Positions 1 through 6,144 of a DNA stretch of 8,665 nt are shown piece by piece (the first letter of the stretch is position 1; the number at the start of each line of letters is the position of its first letter). Origin of the DNA: Desulfobacteraceae bacterium (GTDB taxonomy: Bacteria; Desulfobacterota; Desulfobacteria; Desulfobacterales; DAOWNP01); the NCBI GenBank assembly GCA_030642545.1, contig DAOWNP010000091.1, positions 1 to 8,665 on the forward strand, written 5' to 3'. The translations under genes and the position numbers were made by a program. The notes below the pieces were generated by a model, which saw nothing but the letters and a program-made list of their open reading frames with translations, did not search any database and was not told the origin of the DNA.

Positions 1-108
1 ATGGTTATTGCTATGAGTAAAGTTTCAAAATTAAAAAAAGTAGATTCGGCTGGAAAGGCAAAGCAGTTGATCGTACTTGTACAATTAAGTATAAAAACTC
101 TGAACTAA
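1..108 (+). CDS. Unrecognised C-terminal fragment or small ORF at the window edge
   Basis: An open plus-strand frame runs from the first base to a TAA at 106-108, giving 35 residues that end in QLIVLVQLSIKTLN. An ATG lies at position 1 and another at 13, but the frame may simply continue from upstream, so the true start is unknown. The peptide is lysine-rich at first and hydrophobic at the end, and I recognise no family. It overlaps the 3' end of the minus-strand TAXI gene by 24 bp. Because that gene's C-terminus looks replaced, this frame could be the tail of a gene brought in by a rearrangement, for example a transposase. That is inference only, and the frame could equally be chance. Confidence 0.22.
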   Translation: MVIAMSKVSKLKKVDSAGKAKQLIVLVQLSIKTLN

Positions 109-1119
109 AACGTATAAAAAAGGAACGAAACAAATATAAGTAGGAGCGGAAAGACCATCTAACATACTTTTTTTGGTCAGGACTGCGTAAGCAGGATGTA
201 GAGATTTAAAAAATTCAAAATTTTCAAAAACTTCTTTAGTAATAGTGTATACAATTGAATCAGGCACTTTGGCAGATGTAACAAACGTAGCTTTTACACC
301 AAATGTGTCAACATCAGAATCATTTTTAGCACCAGGATAAAGTTTACAGGGAATAAACGATTTAGCATAATATGGGAACTCTTTAAGAAGTGTGTCAATA
401 CCAGTAACATTAACAAAACGCACCTCTCTTTTTCCTGCTGTAGCTTCTTTGATAGCACCACTTGGATGACCTACAGTATAAAAGAACGCATCAATTCTGC
501 CATCCTGCAAAAGTCCTGCTGATTCAGATGCTTTTATACCCTCTGCATCCATATCTTTATTGTAATCAAGACCAACAGCAGCAAGAGCATCAATAGCATT
601 TTGACGATGCCCTGACCCTGGGTTGCCTATATTAACCCGCTTGCCCTTAAGATCTTTTATGTTTTTAATATTTGCATCAACAGCAGCAACAATTGTAACA
701 GATTCAGGATGGATACTAAAAACAGATAAAAGATCTTTTTGATACCCTTTATTGCTCCATTCAGCAAGACCGTTAATGGCCTGGTACTGCCTATCTGACT
801 GAACAATACCAAAGTCAAGATCACCTGACAAAATTGCATTTACATTAAATACAGAGCCACCGGTAGACTCGACTGTACAACGAATTTTGTATTTATCCCG
901 TTTTTTATTAACAATTTGTGCGATAGCTCCTCCGGTTGGATAGTAAACGCCGGTTATTCCGCCTGTGCCAATAGTAATAAAGGTGGCTTTGGGTTCTTTT
1001 TTTGATTTCACAGCAGAATGTTTTGCTTGCTTGAATTCTTCTGCTTTCTGTTCCTCGCAACCGGTAAAAAGAAAAAAAACAGACAGTAAAACAATTCCTG
1101 AAAGTAAAACTTTTTTCAT
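85..1119 (-). CDS. TAXI family TRAP transporter solute-binding lipoprotein, C-terminus altered
   Basis: This is the extracytoplasmic solute-binding component of a TAXI-type TRAP transporter, the family that hands carboxylate-like solutes to a fused DctQM-type membrane subunit driven by an ion gradient. Residues 1-21 form a lipoprotein signal peptide (MKK, hydrophobic core, FTGC with Cys21). Residues 22-45 are a charged tether. The family signature TIGTGGITGVYYPTGGA lies at 49-65, followed by STGGS (85-89), a GDLDFGIVQSD segment (99-109), the GNPGSGHR loop (165-172) and DGRIDAFF near 206-213. The start has an excellent ribosome binding site (AGGAGGAG). Homology holds through HPAYAVLTKKSMLDGLSAP (ending at 326). 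The next 18 residues (starting TYICFVPF) do not resemble the usual hydrophilic LHPGAxKYxKE-type ending, so the 3' end was probably replaced near position 141. Whether it still functions is unknown. The membrane subunit gene is not in the window and the ligand is not predictable. Confidence 0.9.
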   Translation of the reverse strand: MKKVLLSGIVLLSVFFLFTGCEEQKAEEFKQAKHSAVKSKKEPKATFITIGTGGITGVYYPTGGAIAQIVNKKRDKYKIRCTVESTGGSVFNVNAILSGDLDFGIVQSDRQYQAINGLAEWSNKGYQKDLLSVFSIHPESVTIVAAVDANIKNIKDLKGKRVNIGNPGSGHRQNAIDALAAVGLDYNKDMDAEGIKASESAGLLQDGRIDAFFYTVGHPSGAIKEATAGKREVRFVNVTGIDTLLKEFPYYAKSFIPCKLYPGAKNDSDVDTFGVKATFVTSAKVPDSIVYTITKEVFENFEFFKSLHPAYAVLTKKSMLDGLSAPTYICFVPFLYVLVQSFYT

Positions 1120-1435
1120 ATAACTCCTCCTGTTTGCATAGACAACCTGTTAAGTAATAAATTTATTTTAAATAATTTGTTACTGTTAAGATTGGGTTCT
1201 GAAATGTCAGAATAGAACGTTATTAATTTAGAGATTTCAACTTTAGTGTATAAAAAAAGTGTAACTTTCTTTGGTTTGTCCACCTTCCTAATCTTAATAA
1301 TGTTAGTTATCTGAAAATTTATTTTTTAAAAAAACTACATGAAAATGATTAATTTATAATAAAAAAAAACAGGATTGGCAACTATTATCTGCAACAATTC
1401 TCATTATGGTTTCAATTCAACTATCGTGGTTAATA

Positions 1436-1498
1436 AGGAACGTGGACAAAACTTTCTTCCGCAATTATACATCATAGATTCAGGTCATCTTTGCCCGA
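1436..1498 (+). repeat. Left arm of 64-bp inverted repeat
   Basis: This pairs with 2119-2182 in opposite orientation (57/64 identical, one gap). The outermost 16 bases are a copy of the dispersed GGAACG-GGACAAAA motif. The inner part includes CAATTATACAT, ATAGATTCA and TCATCTTTGCCCGA, shared with the right arm. Homology stops abruptly after CCCGA. Confidence 0.8.
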
Positions 1499-1598
1499 TC
1501 TAAAATCACAAAAACATCAAAAGAGCAAGCTATTCCATCTGTTTTTGAGTTTTCAGATCAAACAAATCTAACTCTAAATCTATGCGCCTACTTGTGGA

Positions 1599-1620
1599 AG
1601 TTATTCCATCCACGTTCCTA
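1599..1620 (-). repeat. Copy of dispersed GGAACGTGGA motif
   Basis: AAGTTATT-CCA-TCCACGTTCCTA on the plus strand is near-identical to the copy at 2199-2220 (AAGTTATT-TTG-TCCACGTTCCT). It also matches, inverted, the copy at 5045-5060 beyond the CoA-transferase genes. Confidence 0.6.
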
Positions 1621-1711
1621 ACCTGTTGAAAATACATTGGCAGAAACAACCAATTTAAGGATTTGAAGATTGTTCTTTTACATAATGAAAATTGCTGTAT
1701 TATATGTATTG

Positions 1712-1729
1712 TTTTGTCAATGTTCCTTA
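1712..1729 (-). repeat. Copy of dispersed TTTTGTCCACGTTCCTTA motif
   Basis: TTTTGTCAATGTTCCTTA differs from the copy at 2205-2222 at two positions and has the same orientation. It lies inside the 1436-2182 inverted-repeat unit. Confidence 0.55.
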
Positions 1730-1918
1730 AATTTCATTTGACACATAAAACCATATCGTATATTTAGTTAAAATAACTAAAATCTATTATCAATACTTTC
1801 GCCAATTTAAAAAATGAAGTAAAAAGACTTGATACTCTGATCATAACATATTAACTATTTTAACTATTTTAATATGATACTTTTTCATTTTCTTAAGGAT
1901 TATCAGGACTATACTGTG

Positions 1919-1936
1919 TTTTGTCCTTGTTCCTAA
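1919..1936 (-). repeat. Copy of dispersed TTTTGTCCACGTTCCTTA motif
   Basis: TTTTGTCCTTGTTCCTAA has the same orientation as the copies at 1712, 2167 and 2205. It sits about 45 bp before the hairpin element starting at 1980. Confidence 0.55.
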
Positions 1937-1979
1937 GTTATTTTGCGAAAAATTATGTTTATTTTTGCTCAGATACTCA

Positions 1980-2119
1980 ACAGGCTGTTACGGAATAAAA
2001 ATTTCTAAAAGTTCAAGGCAAAAAATCAATTTAATCGCAGGCATACTCGTTGTATTTTCCGGATTAAATTGATTTTTTAACGCAGAAGTTGGATAAATTA
2101 GCGTTTTGCATCCGCCTGT
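1980..2119 (+). repeat. Hairpin repeat element with conserved loop (copy 1)
   Basis: A perfect 17-bp stem (2020-2036 pairs with 2062-2078; 5' arm AAAAAATCAATTTAATC) encloses a 25-base loop (2037-2061) containing CAGGCATAC and CGTTGTATTTTCC. An outer stem ACAGGC (1980-1985) / GCCTGT (2114-2119) brackets the element. A second copy at the right end of the window shares the flank (AAAATTTCT, GTTCAAGGC) and loop but has a different stem sequence. It lies between genes and has no coding potential. It could be a palindromic repeat or a structured RNA; the sequence does not decide. Confidence 0.75.
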
Positions 2120-2182
2120 CGGGCAAAGATGACTTGAATCTATTATGTATAATTGCGGAAGAGCCATTTTGTCCGCGTTCCT
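2119..2182 (-). repeat. Right arm of 64-bp inverted repeat
   Basis: This is the reverse-complement partner of 1436-1498. Its inner edge directly abuts the outer stem of the hairpin element 1980-2119, and its outer edge is one copy of the TTTTGTCC-CGTTCCT motif (2167-2182). Confidence 0.8.
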
Positions 2183-2204
2183 AAGATAAGGAATGTGAAA
2201 GTTA

Positions 2205-2222
2205 TTTTGTCCACGTTCCTTA
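2205..2222 (-). repeat. Copy of dispersed TTTTGTCCACGTTCCTTA motif (reference copy)
   Basis: TTTTGTCCACGTTCCTTA is used here as the reference. The neighbouring copy at 2167-2184 (TTTTGTCCGCGTTCCTAA) is only 38 bp away in the same orientation. The 143-bp palindrome begins 9 bp downstream. Confidence 0.6.
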
Positions 2223-2230
2223 AGGGTTCA

Positions 2231-2373
2231 CCCAAAAATAAGTTCGCAATTTTAAGTGTTGAGGCGACTGCCTGGCAAGGCACGAAAACGTAGGAATATC
2301 AAGATATTTCTGCGCTTTCGTAACGTAGTCAGGTAGGATGGATCGACGCTTAAAATGTAGGGTTATTTTTGGG
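2231..2373. repeat. 143-bp imperfect palindrome (cruciform-capable)
   Basis: Two arms of about 70 bp meet at a very short centre near 2301. The best-paired blocks are CCCAAAAATAA (2231-2241) with TTATTTTTGGG (2363-2373), the TTTTAAG / CTTAAAA blocks, and the centre-proximal GAATATC / GATATTT with CGAAA / TTTCG. Weaker matching extends outward to about 2224-2380. The structure ends 59 bp before the first CoA-transferase ATG and so lies in its probable promoter or leader region. It is too long and too imperfect for a simple operator. A mobile palindromic repeat is most likely, and an effect on transcription of the downstream operon is possible. Confidence 0.7.
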
Positions 2374-2432
2374 CGAGTCCTAAGCACTAAATAAAAATAT
2401 TTTAATCACACTAAGAAATAAGGAGCAAAATC

Positions 2433-3731
2433 ATGTCCATTACAAAAGGTCCTCTTACTGGAATAAGAGTTCTTGATTTAACCCAGGCTCATGCCGGTCC
2501 TTTTGGTACAATGCTGCTTGGTGATTTAGGAGCTGAAGTTATTAAGCTTGAACCTCCTCCAGGAGAACTTTTGAGACTGGGAGATCCTAAAGTTGCTATT
2601 TCAAGTTATTATTTTACAGGATTAAACAGAAATAAAAAAGGAATGGTACTTGATTTAAAACATGAATTAGGGAAACAGGCTTTTTTAGATCTTGTAAAAA
2701 AATCAGATATTGTTTATTCAAATTACAGGGCAGGAGTACCGGAAAGGCTTGGTATTGATTTTGAATCTCTATCAAAAGTAAATCCCAGAATAATTTGCTG
2801 CGATATAACAGGATATGGTAATACAGGTCCTTATAGCGGATACCCTGCCTTTGATATAATAGGGTGTGGGCATAGCGGAATACTAAGTTTGTCTGGTGAT
2901 CCTGAAACAGGTAAAAATCTGATACCAGGAGGAATTGCCATGGCAGACATGATGGGTGGAATTTTTGGAACCATGTCTGTTTTAAGTGCCTTATTTAAGA
3001 GAAATCGTGATGGCAAAGGAATGAAAGTGTCTGCCAATTTACTGGATTCTCTTCTTGTTATGCAGCAGGTAATGTTTCAAAACTATTATCTTACAAATAA
3101 TAAGCCAGGACTTCAGGGACGGCGTCATCTTCTTACTGCTGGATACGGTATATATGATACAAAAGATGGAGTCATAACACTTGCTTCTGTAAGACATGCA
3201 AAAGCCATGAGAGCTCTTGGGATTGGGCATCTTTTAGAAGATGATAAATTTAAAACGAGAACAGATAGAATAATAAACCGAGATGAACTGGATAAATATT
3301 TAGAAGATATATTTCTCACAAAAACATCAGATGAGTGGATAAAATATCTAAGAGACGAAAACGATATTCCATGTGGTCCTGTATTAAATTATGAAGATGT
3401 TATTAATGATCCACAGATTATCCATAATAAAATGATAATAGAGATGGAGCTTCGAGGGGAAAAATATAAAACAATAGGTTCTATTTTTAAGCTAAGAGAT
3501 AAAGAGTCCAAAATATGTGGTGATCCTGATCCTCCTCCTGATCTGGGGCAACACACAGTTGAGATATTAAAAAATATTTTGCACTATCCTGATGATAAAA
3601 TTAAACAAATACTTAAAGAGAATGATGATTCTATACCAGAGCTCAAAAAAAGATTAATGAATATGGATATAGGAGATCAGATAGATGATTTAAAAGAAAC
3701 AGTTATGGAAGCTGCAGGGGCCACGAAATAA
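2433..3731 (+). CDS. CaiB/BaiF family III CoA-transferase, first of a tandem pair
   Basis: This family moves CoA from an acyl-CoA donor to a free carboxylic acid through aspartyl-CoA and anhydride intermediates in the cytoplasm. The 432-residue product opens with GIRVLDLTQAHAGP (10-23) and DLGAEVIKLE (31-40), the nucleotide/CoA-binding start typical of the family. YSNYRAGVPERLG (95-107) and ITGYGNTGPY (125-134) follow. GGIAMADMMGG (166-176) places the predicted catalytic aspartate at Asp172. The C-terminal half keeps DEWIKYLRDENDIPCGPV and PDLGQHT. A charged extension of about 25 residues beyond its partner follows at the C-terminus. The ATG is supported by AAGGAG (2420-2425), seven bases upstream. 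The next gene begins 26 bp after the stop and is a close paralogue (43 of the first 60 residues identical), so the two are probably cotranscribed and may form a heteromer. Substrate unknown; tandem pairs such as benzylsuccinate CoA-transferase BbsEF are a precedent, but no other gene of that pathway is here. Confidence 0.93.
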   Translation: MSITKGPLTGIRVLDLTQAHAGPFGTMLLGDLGAEVIKLEPPPGELLRLGDPKVAISSYYFTGLNRNKKGMVLDLKHELGKQAFLDLVKKSDIVYSNYRAGVPERLGIDFESLSKVNPRIICCDITGYGNTGPYSGYPAFDIIGCGHSGILSLSGDPETGKNLIPGGIAMADMMGGIFGTMSVLSALFKRNRDGKGMKVSANLLDSLLVMQQVMFQNYYLTNNKPGLQGRRHLLTAGYGIYDTKDGVITLASVRHAKAMRALGIGHLLEDDKFKTRTDRIINRDELDKYLEDIFLTKTSDEWIKYLRDENDIPCGPVLNYEDVINDPQIIHNKMIIEMELRGEKYKTIGSIFKLRDKESKICGDPDPPPDLGQHTVEILKNILHYPDDKIKQILKENDDSIPELKKRLMNMDIGDQIDDLKETVMEAAGATK

Positions 3732-3757
3732 TTATAAATTTTAAGGAGAAATAAAAA

Positions 3758-4984
3758 ATGGCTATTACAAACGGGCCTCTTAGCGGCATTAGAGTAATTG
3801 ATATGAGTCAGGCACATGCAGGACCTTTTGGCTCAATGCTTCTTGGTGATTTAGGAGCTGAAATAATAAAGCTTGAACCTCCTACAGGAGATCTTATACG
3901 ATTTGGTGATCCCAATGTTACAACATTTAATTATTATGTTTTATCTTTAAACAGGAATAAAAAAAGTATAATATTAGATATAACATCAGAGCTTGGCAAA
4001 AAAGCATTTTACGATATTGTTAAAAAAAGTGATGTTGTGTATTCAAATTTTCGAGCTGGGGTTCCTAAAAGACAGGGATCAGATTATGAAACACTCAAAA
4101 AAATAAATCCTGATATAATACGGTGCAATATATCAGGTTATGGAGAAACAGGTCCGTATGAAGCATATCCTGCATATGATATTATTGCATGTGGTCATAG
4201 CGGGCTTTTAAGTATTTCTGGAGACCCTGAAACCAATAAAGCTGTTATTCCGGGAGGGATTGCTTTTGCTGATATGATGGGTGGAATTTTTGGAGCTTTA
4301 TCTATTCTTTCAGCTTTGATAAGCAGGGATAAAGATAAAACAGGGGTTGAAGCTAATGTAAATTTATTAGATTCTCTTGTATTTATGCAAAAAGTGATGT
4401 TTCAGCATTTTTTTACTGGGGGAGGAGAGCCAGGTTTTCAGGGAAATAGACACACAATACTTCCAACTTATGGTATTTTTCCAACAAAGGATGGTAATAT
4501 AACAATTGCTCCTCCTACAAATGATAATTTACTTATAGATGTGATGGGTCTTGGTTGGATGCTTAAAGATTCTAAGTTTGATAATGTTGTAAGCAGGGTC
4601 ATAAACAGACCGGAGTTCACAGAAATTTTTGAAAAAAAAATGCTGGAAAAAACAACTAATGAATGGGTGAAAATATTCAGGGATGAAAACGATATCCCGT
4701 CAGGACCTGTATTAGATTATGATGATATTGCCAGTGATCCCCAGGTAGCTCATAATGAAATGGTAAAAGAGATGGAGTTAAAAGGAGAAAAATACAAAAC
4801 AATAGGTTCTGTTTTTAAATTTTCAGATCCTGTAAAAGGAGAAGCTGAACCTGCTCCTGACCTCGGTCAGCATACATCTGAGATATTAAAGAATCTTCTT
4901 GGGTATTCAGACGAGATAATAGAAAAAATCAAAATAGAAAGCGATGCGGCAAAATCAAAGATGAAGAGTTATAAGGAAGAGTAA
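3758..4984 (+). CDS. CaiB/BaiF family III CoA-transferase, second of a tandem pair
   Basis: This 408-residue paralogue of the preceding gene has the same architecture: GIRVIDMSQAHAGP (10-23), DLGAEIIKLE (31-40), YSNFRAGVPKR (95-105), ISGYGETGPY (125-134) and GGIAFADMMGG (166-176), with predicted catalytic Asp172. Alignment is gap-free over at least the first 180 residues, which indicates gene duplication. It keeps EWVKIFRDENDIPSGPV and PDLGQHT but lacks the longer C-terminal tail of its partner. AAGGAG at 3743-3748, nine bases before the ATG, supports the start. The 26-bp spacing implies an operon of two genes. Both paralogues keep the aspartate, so neither looks like a purely structural subunit. 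The middle region after residue 230 differs more (GFQGNRHTILPTYGIFPTKDG versus the partner), where acid-substrate specificity might diverge. Its stop codon overlaps the A-tract that serves as the T-tail of the convergent sppA terminator. Confidence 0.93.
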   Translation: MAITNGPLSGIRVIDMSQAHAGPFGSMLLGDLGAEIIKLEPPTGDLIRFGDPNVTTFNYYVLSLNRNKKSIILDITSELGKKAFYDIVKKSDVVYSNFRAGVPKRQGSDYETLKKINPDIIRCNISGYGETGPYEAYPAYDIIACGHSGLLSISGDPETNKAVIPGGIAFADMMGGIFGALSILSALISRDKDKTGVEANVNLLDSLVFMQKVMFQHFFTGGGEPGFQGNRHTILPTYGIFPTKDGNITIAPPTNDNLLIDVMGLGWMLKDSKFDNVVSRVINRPEFTEIFEKKMLEKTTNEWVKIFRDENDIPSGPVLDYDDIASDPQVAHNEMVKEMELKGEKYKTIGSVFKFSDPVKGEAEPAPDLGQHTSEILKNLLGYSDEIIEKIKIESDAAKSKMKSYKEE

Positions 4985-5036
4985 AAAAATGATTGGTTAG
5001 GAACGTATAAAAAATTTATTCGTGATTAACCAATCA
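4983..5036 (-). terminator. Intrinsic terminator for sppA
   Basis: TGATTGGTTA (4990-4999) and TAACCAATCA (5027-5036) form a perfect 10-bp stem with a 27-base AT-rich loop. Read on the minus strand, the stem is followed directly by seven T residues (4989-4983), as expected downstream of sppA. On the plus strand there is no T-run after the stem, so it is less convincing for the CoA-transferase transcript, although the A-tract before the stem could help. The loop contains GGAACGTATAAAAAA, which resembles the dispersed repeat motif. The T-tract overlaps the stop codon of the opposing gene. Confidence 0.65.
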
Positions 5037-5044
5037 AGTACAGT

Positions 5045-5060
5045 AGGAACGTGGATGAAA
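5045..5060 (+). repeat. Copy of dispersed GGAACGTGGA motif
   Basis: AGGAACGTGGATGAAATA lies in the short convergent spacer between the second CoA-transferase and sppA. It is nearly the reverse complement of 1603-1620. Its presence outside the 1120-2432 region shows the motif is dispersed. Confidence 0.5.
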
Positions 5061-5094
5061 TAAAATAGGTAAAATAGACAAAATACGGGAAAGT

Positions 5095-6066
5095 TTAATT
5101 AGACCAAAGATAATAAAATCCCGTTGAAAAGATATTTACCTGTTCCATGCCGCAAAAATTTATTAATGATATTTTTTTACCTTCATACTGCGTTGTTGTA
5201 TTGTTATAAATATTATCTTCAGGGTACATGTTTCTTCGATATACAACAACCTTTGATGCCTTTGAAAGCCCAAATTTTATTTTAGCTTTTTTAACTGCAT
5301 CACTTAAATAACCTATCTCATCTATAAGACCAACTTCAAGTGCTTCATCTGCCAAATAGATTCGGGCTGTTGAAATATTTTTTACTATATCTTTATTAAT
5401 ATTCCTGTGTTTAATAACCAGATCCATAAAACGATTGCTTAAATTCTTATTTAAAGTATTAAAAATATTTTTTTCCTCTTCTGTTTTATTGCGAAAAGGT
5501 GAACCCATATCTTTATTTTTTCCTGATTTATCTACATCTATTTTAATCCCAAGTTTATCTAACAACCCGCTAATTTTATAATGAACATATATTACACCTA
5601 TAGAGCCAGTTATTGTTGTGGGATGTGCCATTATATAATCTGCTGGAAGTGAAATATAATACCCTCCAGACGCTGCTACACCCATCATGCATACAATAAC
5701 ATTTTTCTTTGTCCTTTCCTTAAAAGATTTTATTTCATGATACAAAATATCACTTGCTGTAACAGTCCCACCTGGTGAATCAATCTTAAAAAGAACTGCC
5801 TTAATATCTTCATCCTTTTCGGCTATTTTAAGTTGAGATACTATTTCCTGAACCATGCTTGGTTTAGATCGCATTAAACCCTTTTTTACCATATCAGAGA
5901 TAATCCCTTTAACAGGAATTAAAAGTATTTTATCTCTATCCTCCCCCTGAAGCACATACTCTTTTAAAGGCACAGTATTATCAGTAAAAAGTGAATTCTT
6001 TGGCATAAAACAACCACATAGCATAAAAGCTGTTATCATGAAAAAAAATATTTTTTTAAATATCAT
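5095..6066 (-). CDS. sppA: Signal peptide peptidase SppA, S49 family, lipoprotein form
   Basis: SppA is a membrane-anchored serine protease with a Ser-Lys dyad that degrades leftover signal peptides. The product is 323 residues with the start chosen at the ATG ending at 6066: GGAG lies five bases upstream of it, while the in-frame ATG 18 bp earlier (6084) has no ribosome binding site. Residues 1-19 form a hydrophobic signal ending in LCGC, suggesting lipidation at Cys19 rather than the usual transmembrane anchor. Other landmarks are KIDSPGGTV (94-102), MGVAASGGYYIS (128-139) with the predicted nucleophile Ser133, GSIGVIYV (154-161) and SGKNKDMGSP (181-190) with the predicted general base Lys185. 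The Ser-to-Lys spacing of 52 equals that of the Bacillus enzyme. Length fits the short single-domain type, not the double-domain E. coli enzyme. It has its own probable promoter and terminator and looks monocistronic. Confidence 0.92.
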   Translation of the reverse strand: MIFKKIFFFMITAFMLCGCFMPKNSLFTDNTVPLKEYVLQGEDRDKILLIPVKGIISDMVKKGLMRSKPSMVQEIVSQLKIAEKDEDIKAVLFKIDSPGGTVTASDILYHEIKSFKERTKKNVIVCMMGVAASGGYYISLPADYIMAHPTTITGSIGVIYVHYKISGLLDKLGIKIDVDKSGKNKDMGSPFRNKTEEEKNIFNTLNKNLSNRFMDLVIKHRNINKDIVKNISTARIYLADEALEVGLIDEIGYLSDAVKKAKIKFGLSKASKVVVYRRNMYPEDNIYNNTTTQYEGKKISLINFCGMEQVNIFSTGFYYLWSN

Positions 6067-6114
6067 TTTTTCTCCATAAAACATAAAAAGATTAATTTTA
6101 AAGATTTTTTATAG

Positions 6115-6144
6115 AGTATAAAAGTAGTCTAAGCTTTTTGTCCA
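6115..6144 (-). promoter_or_regulatory. Probable sigma-70 promoter of sppA
   Basis: On the minus strand TGGACA (6139-6144; 5/6 match to the -35 consensus) is followed after 18 bp by TATACT (6115-6120; 5/6 match to -10). Initiation would fall near 6108, about 40 bases before the chosen sppA start. The -35 box overlaps the base of the hairpin at 6140-6180. Confidence 0.5.

Larger units (their letters stand above)
1436..2182. mobile_element. Possible non-autonomous, MITE-like element with ~64-bp terminal inverted repeats
   Basis: The left arm (1436-1498) and the reverse complement of the right arm (2119-2182) match at 57 of 64 aligned positions with one single-base gap, by hand alignment. Both arms begin AGGAACGYGGACAAAA and end TCATCTTTGCCCGA. 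The 620 bp between them contain no recognisable gene, so if this is a transposable unit it lacks its own transposase. No clear target-site duplication flanks it, and the motif at its ends recurs inside and outside it. It may therefore be a nest of repeat insertions rather than one element. The inverted repeat is directly visible; its mobility is inference. Confidence 0.4.
1120..2432. other. Gene-free, repeat-rich intergenic region
   Basis: These 1.3 kb separate the divergently oriented TAXI and CoA-transferase genes. I see no convincing coding frame, tRNA or other RNA gene. The TAXI-proximal part (1120-1435) holds only that gene's 5' region, including a small inverted repeat TTCTGA-AATG-TCAGAA at 1197-1212 that might be an operator but is weak. 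From about 1436 to 2373 the DNA is built of inverted repeats, dispersed motif copies and palindromes, listed separately. Another inverted pair (CATATTAA 1847-1854, TTAATATG 1869-1876) encloses a doubled AACTATTTT. I found no strong sigma-70 promoter for the CoA-transferase genes; a poor candidate (TTGGGC 2369-2374, TAAAAA 2392-2397, 17-bp spacing) abuts the 143-bp palindrome. Confidence 0.75.

Noticed and set aside
657..839. Open frame within the TAXI gene region in a shifted frame (60 residues)
   Set aside because: Lies wholly inside the well-supported TAXI gene; no ribosome binding site or family resemblance.
1436..2182. Complete insertion sequence
   Set aside because: No transposase frame between the inverted repeats and no clear target-site duplication.
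1120..2432. tRNA or known riboswitch in the long intergenic region
   Set aside because: No T-arm-like or recognisable riboswitch core sequences; the structures present are simple palindromes.
2831..3319. Three minus-strand open frames opposite the first CoA-transferase
   Set aside because: Antisense to a conserved gene, mutually overlapping, no recognisable domains.
2433..4984. Firm assignment as benzylsuccinate CoA-transferase BbsEF
   Set aside because: The tandem arrangement fits, but no other bbs or bss gene is present and family III sequences do not reveal substrate by eye.
6067..6084. Earlier ATG as the sppA start
   Set aside because: No Shine-Dalgarno sequence precedes it; the GGAG lies between it and the next ATG, and the shorter form gives a cleaner signal peptide.
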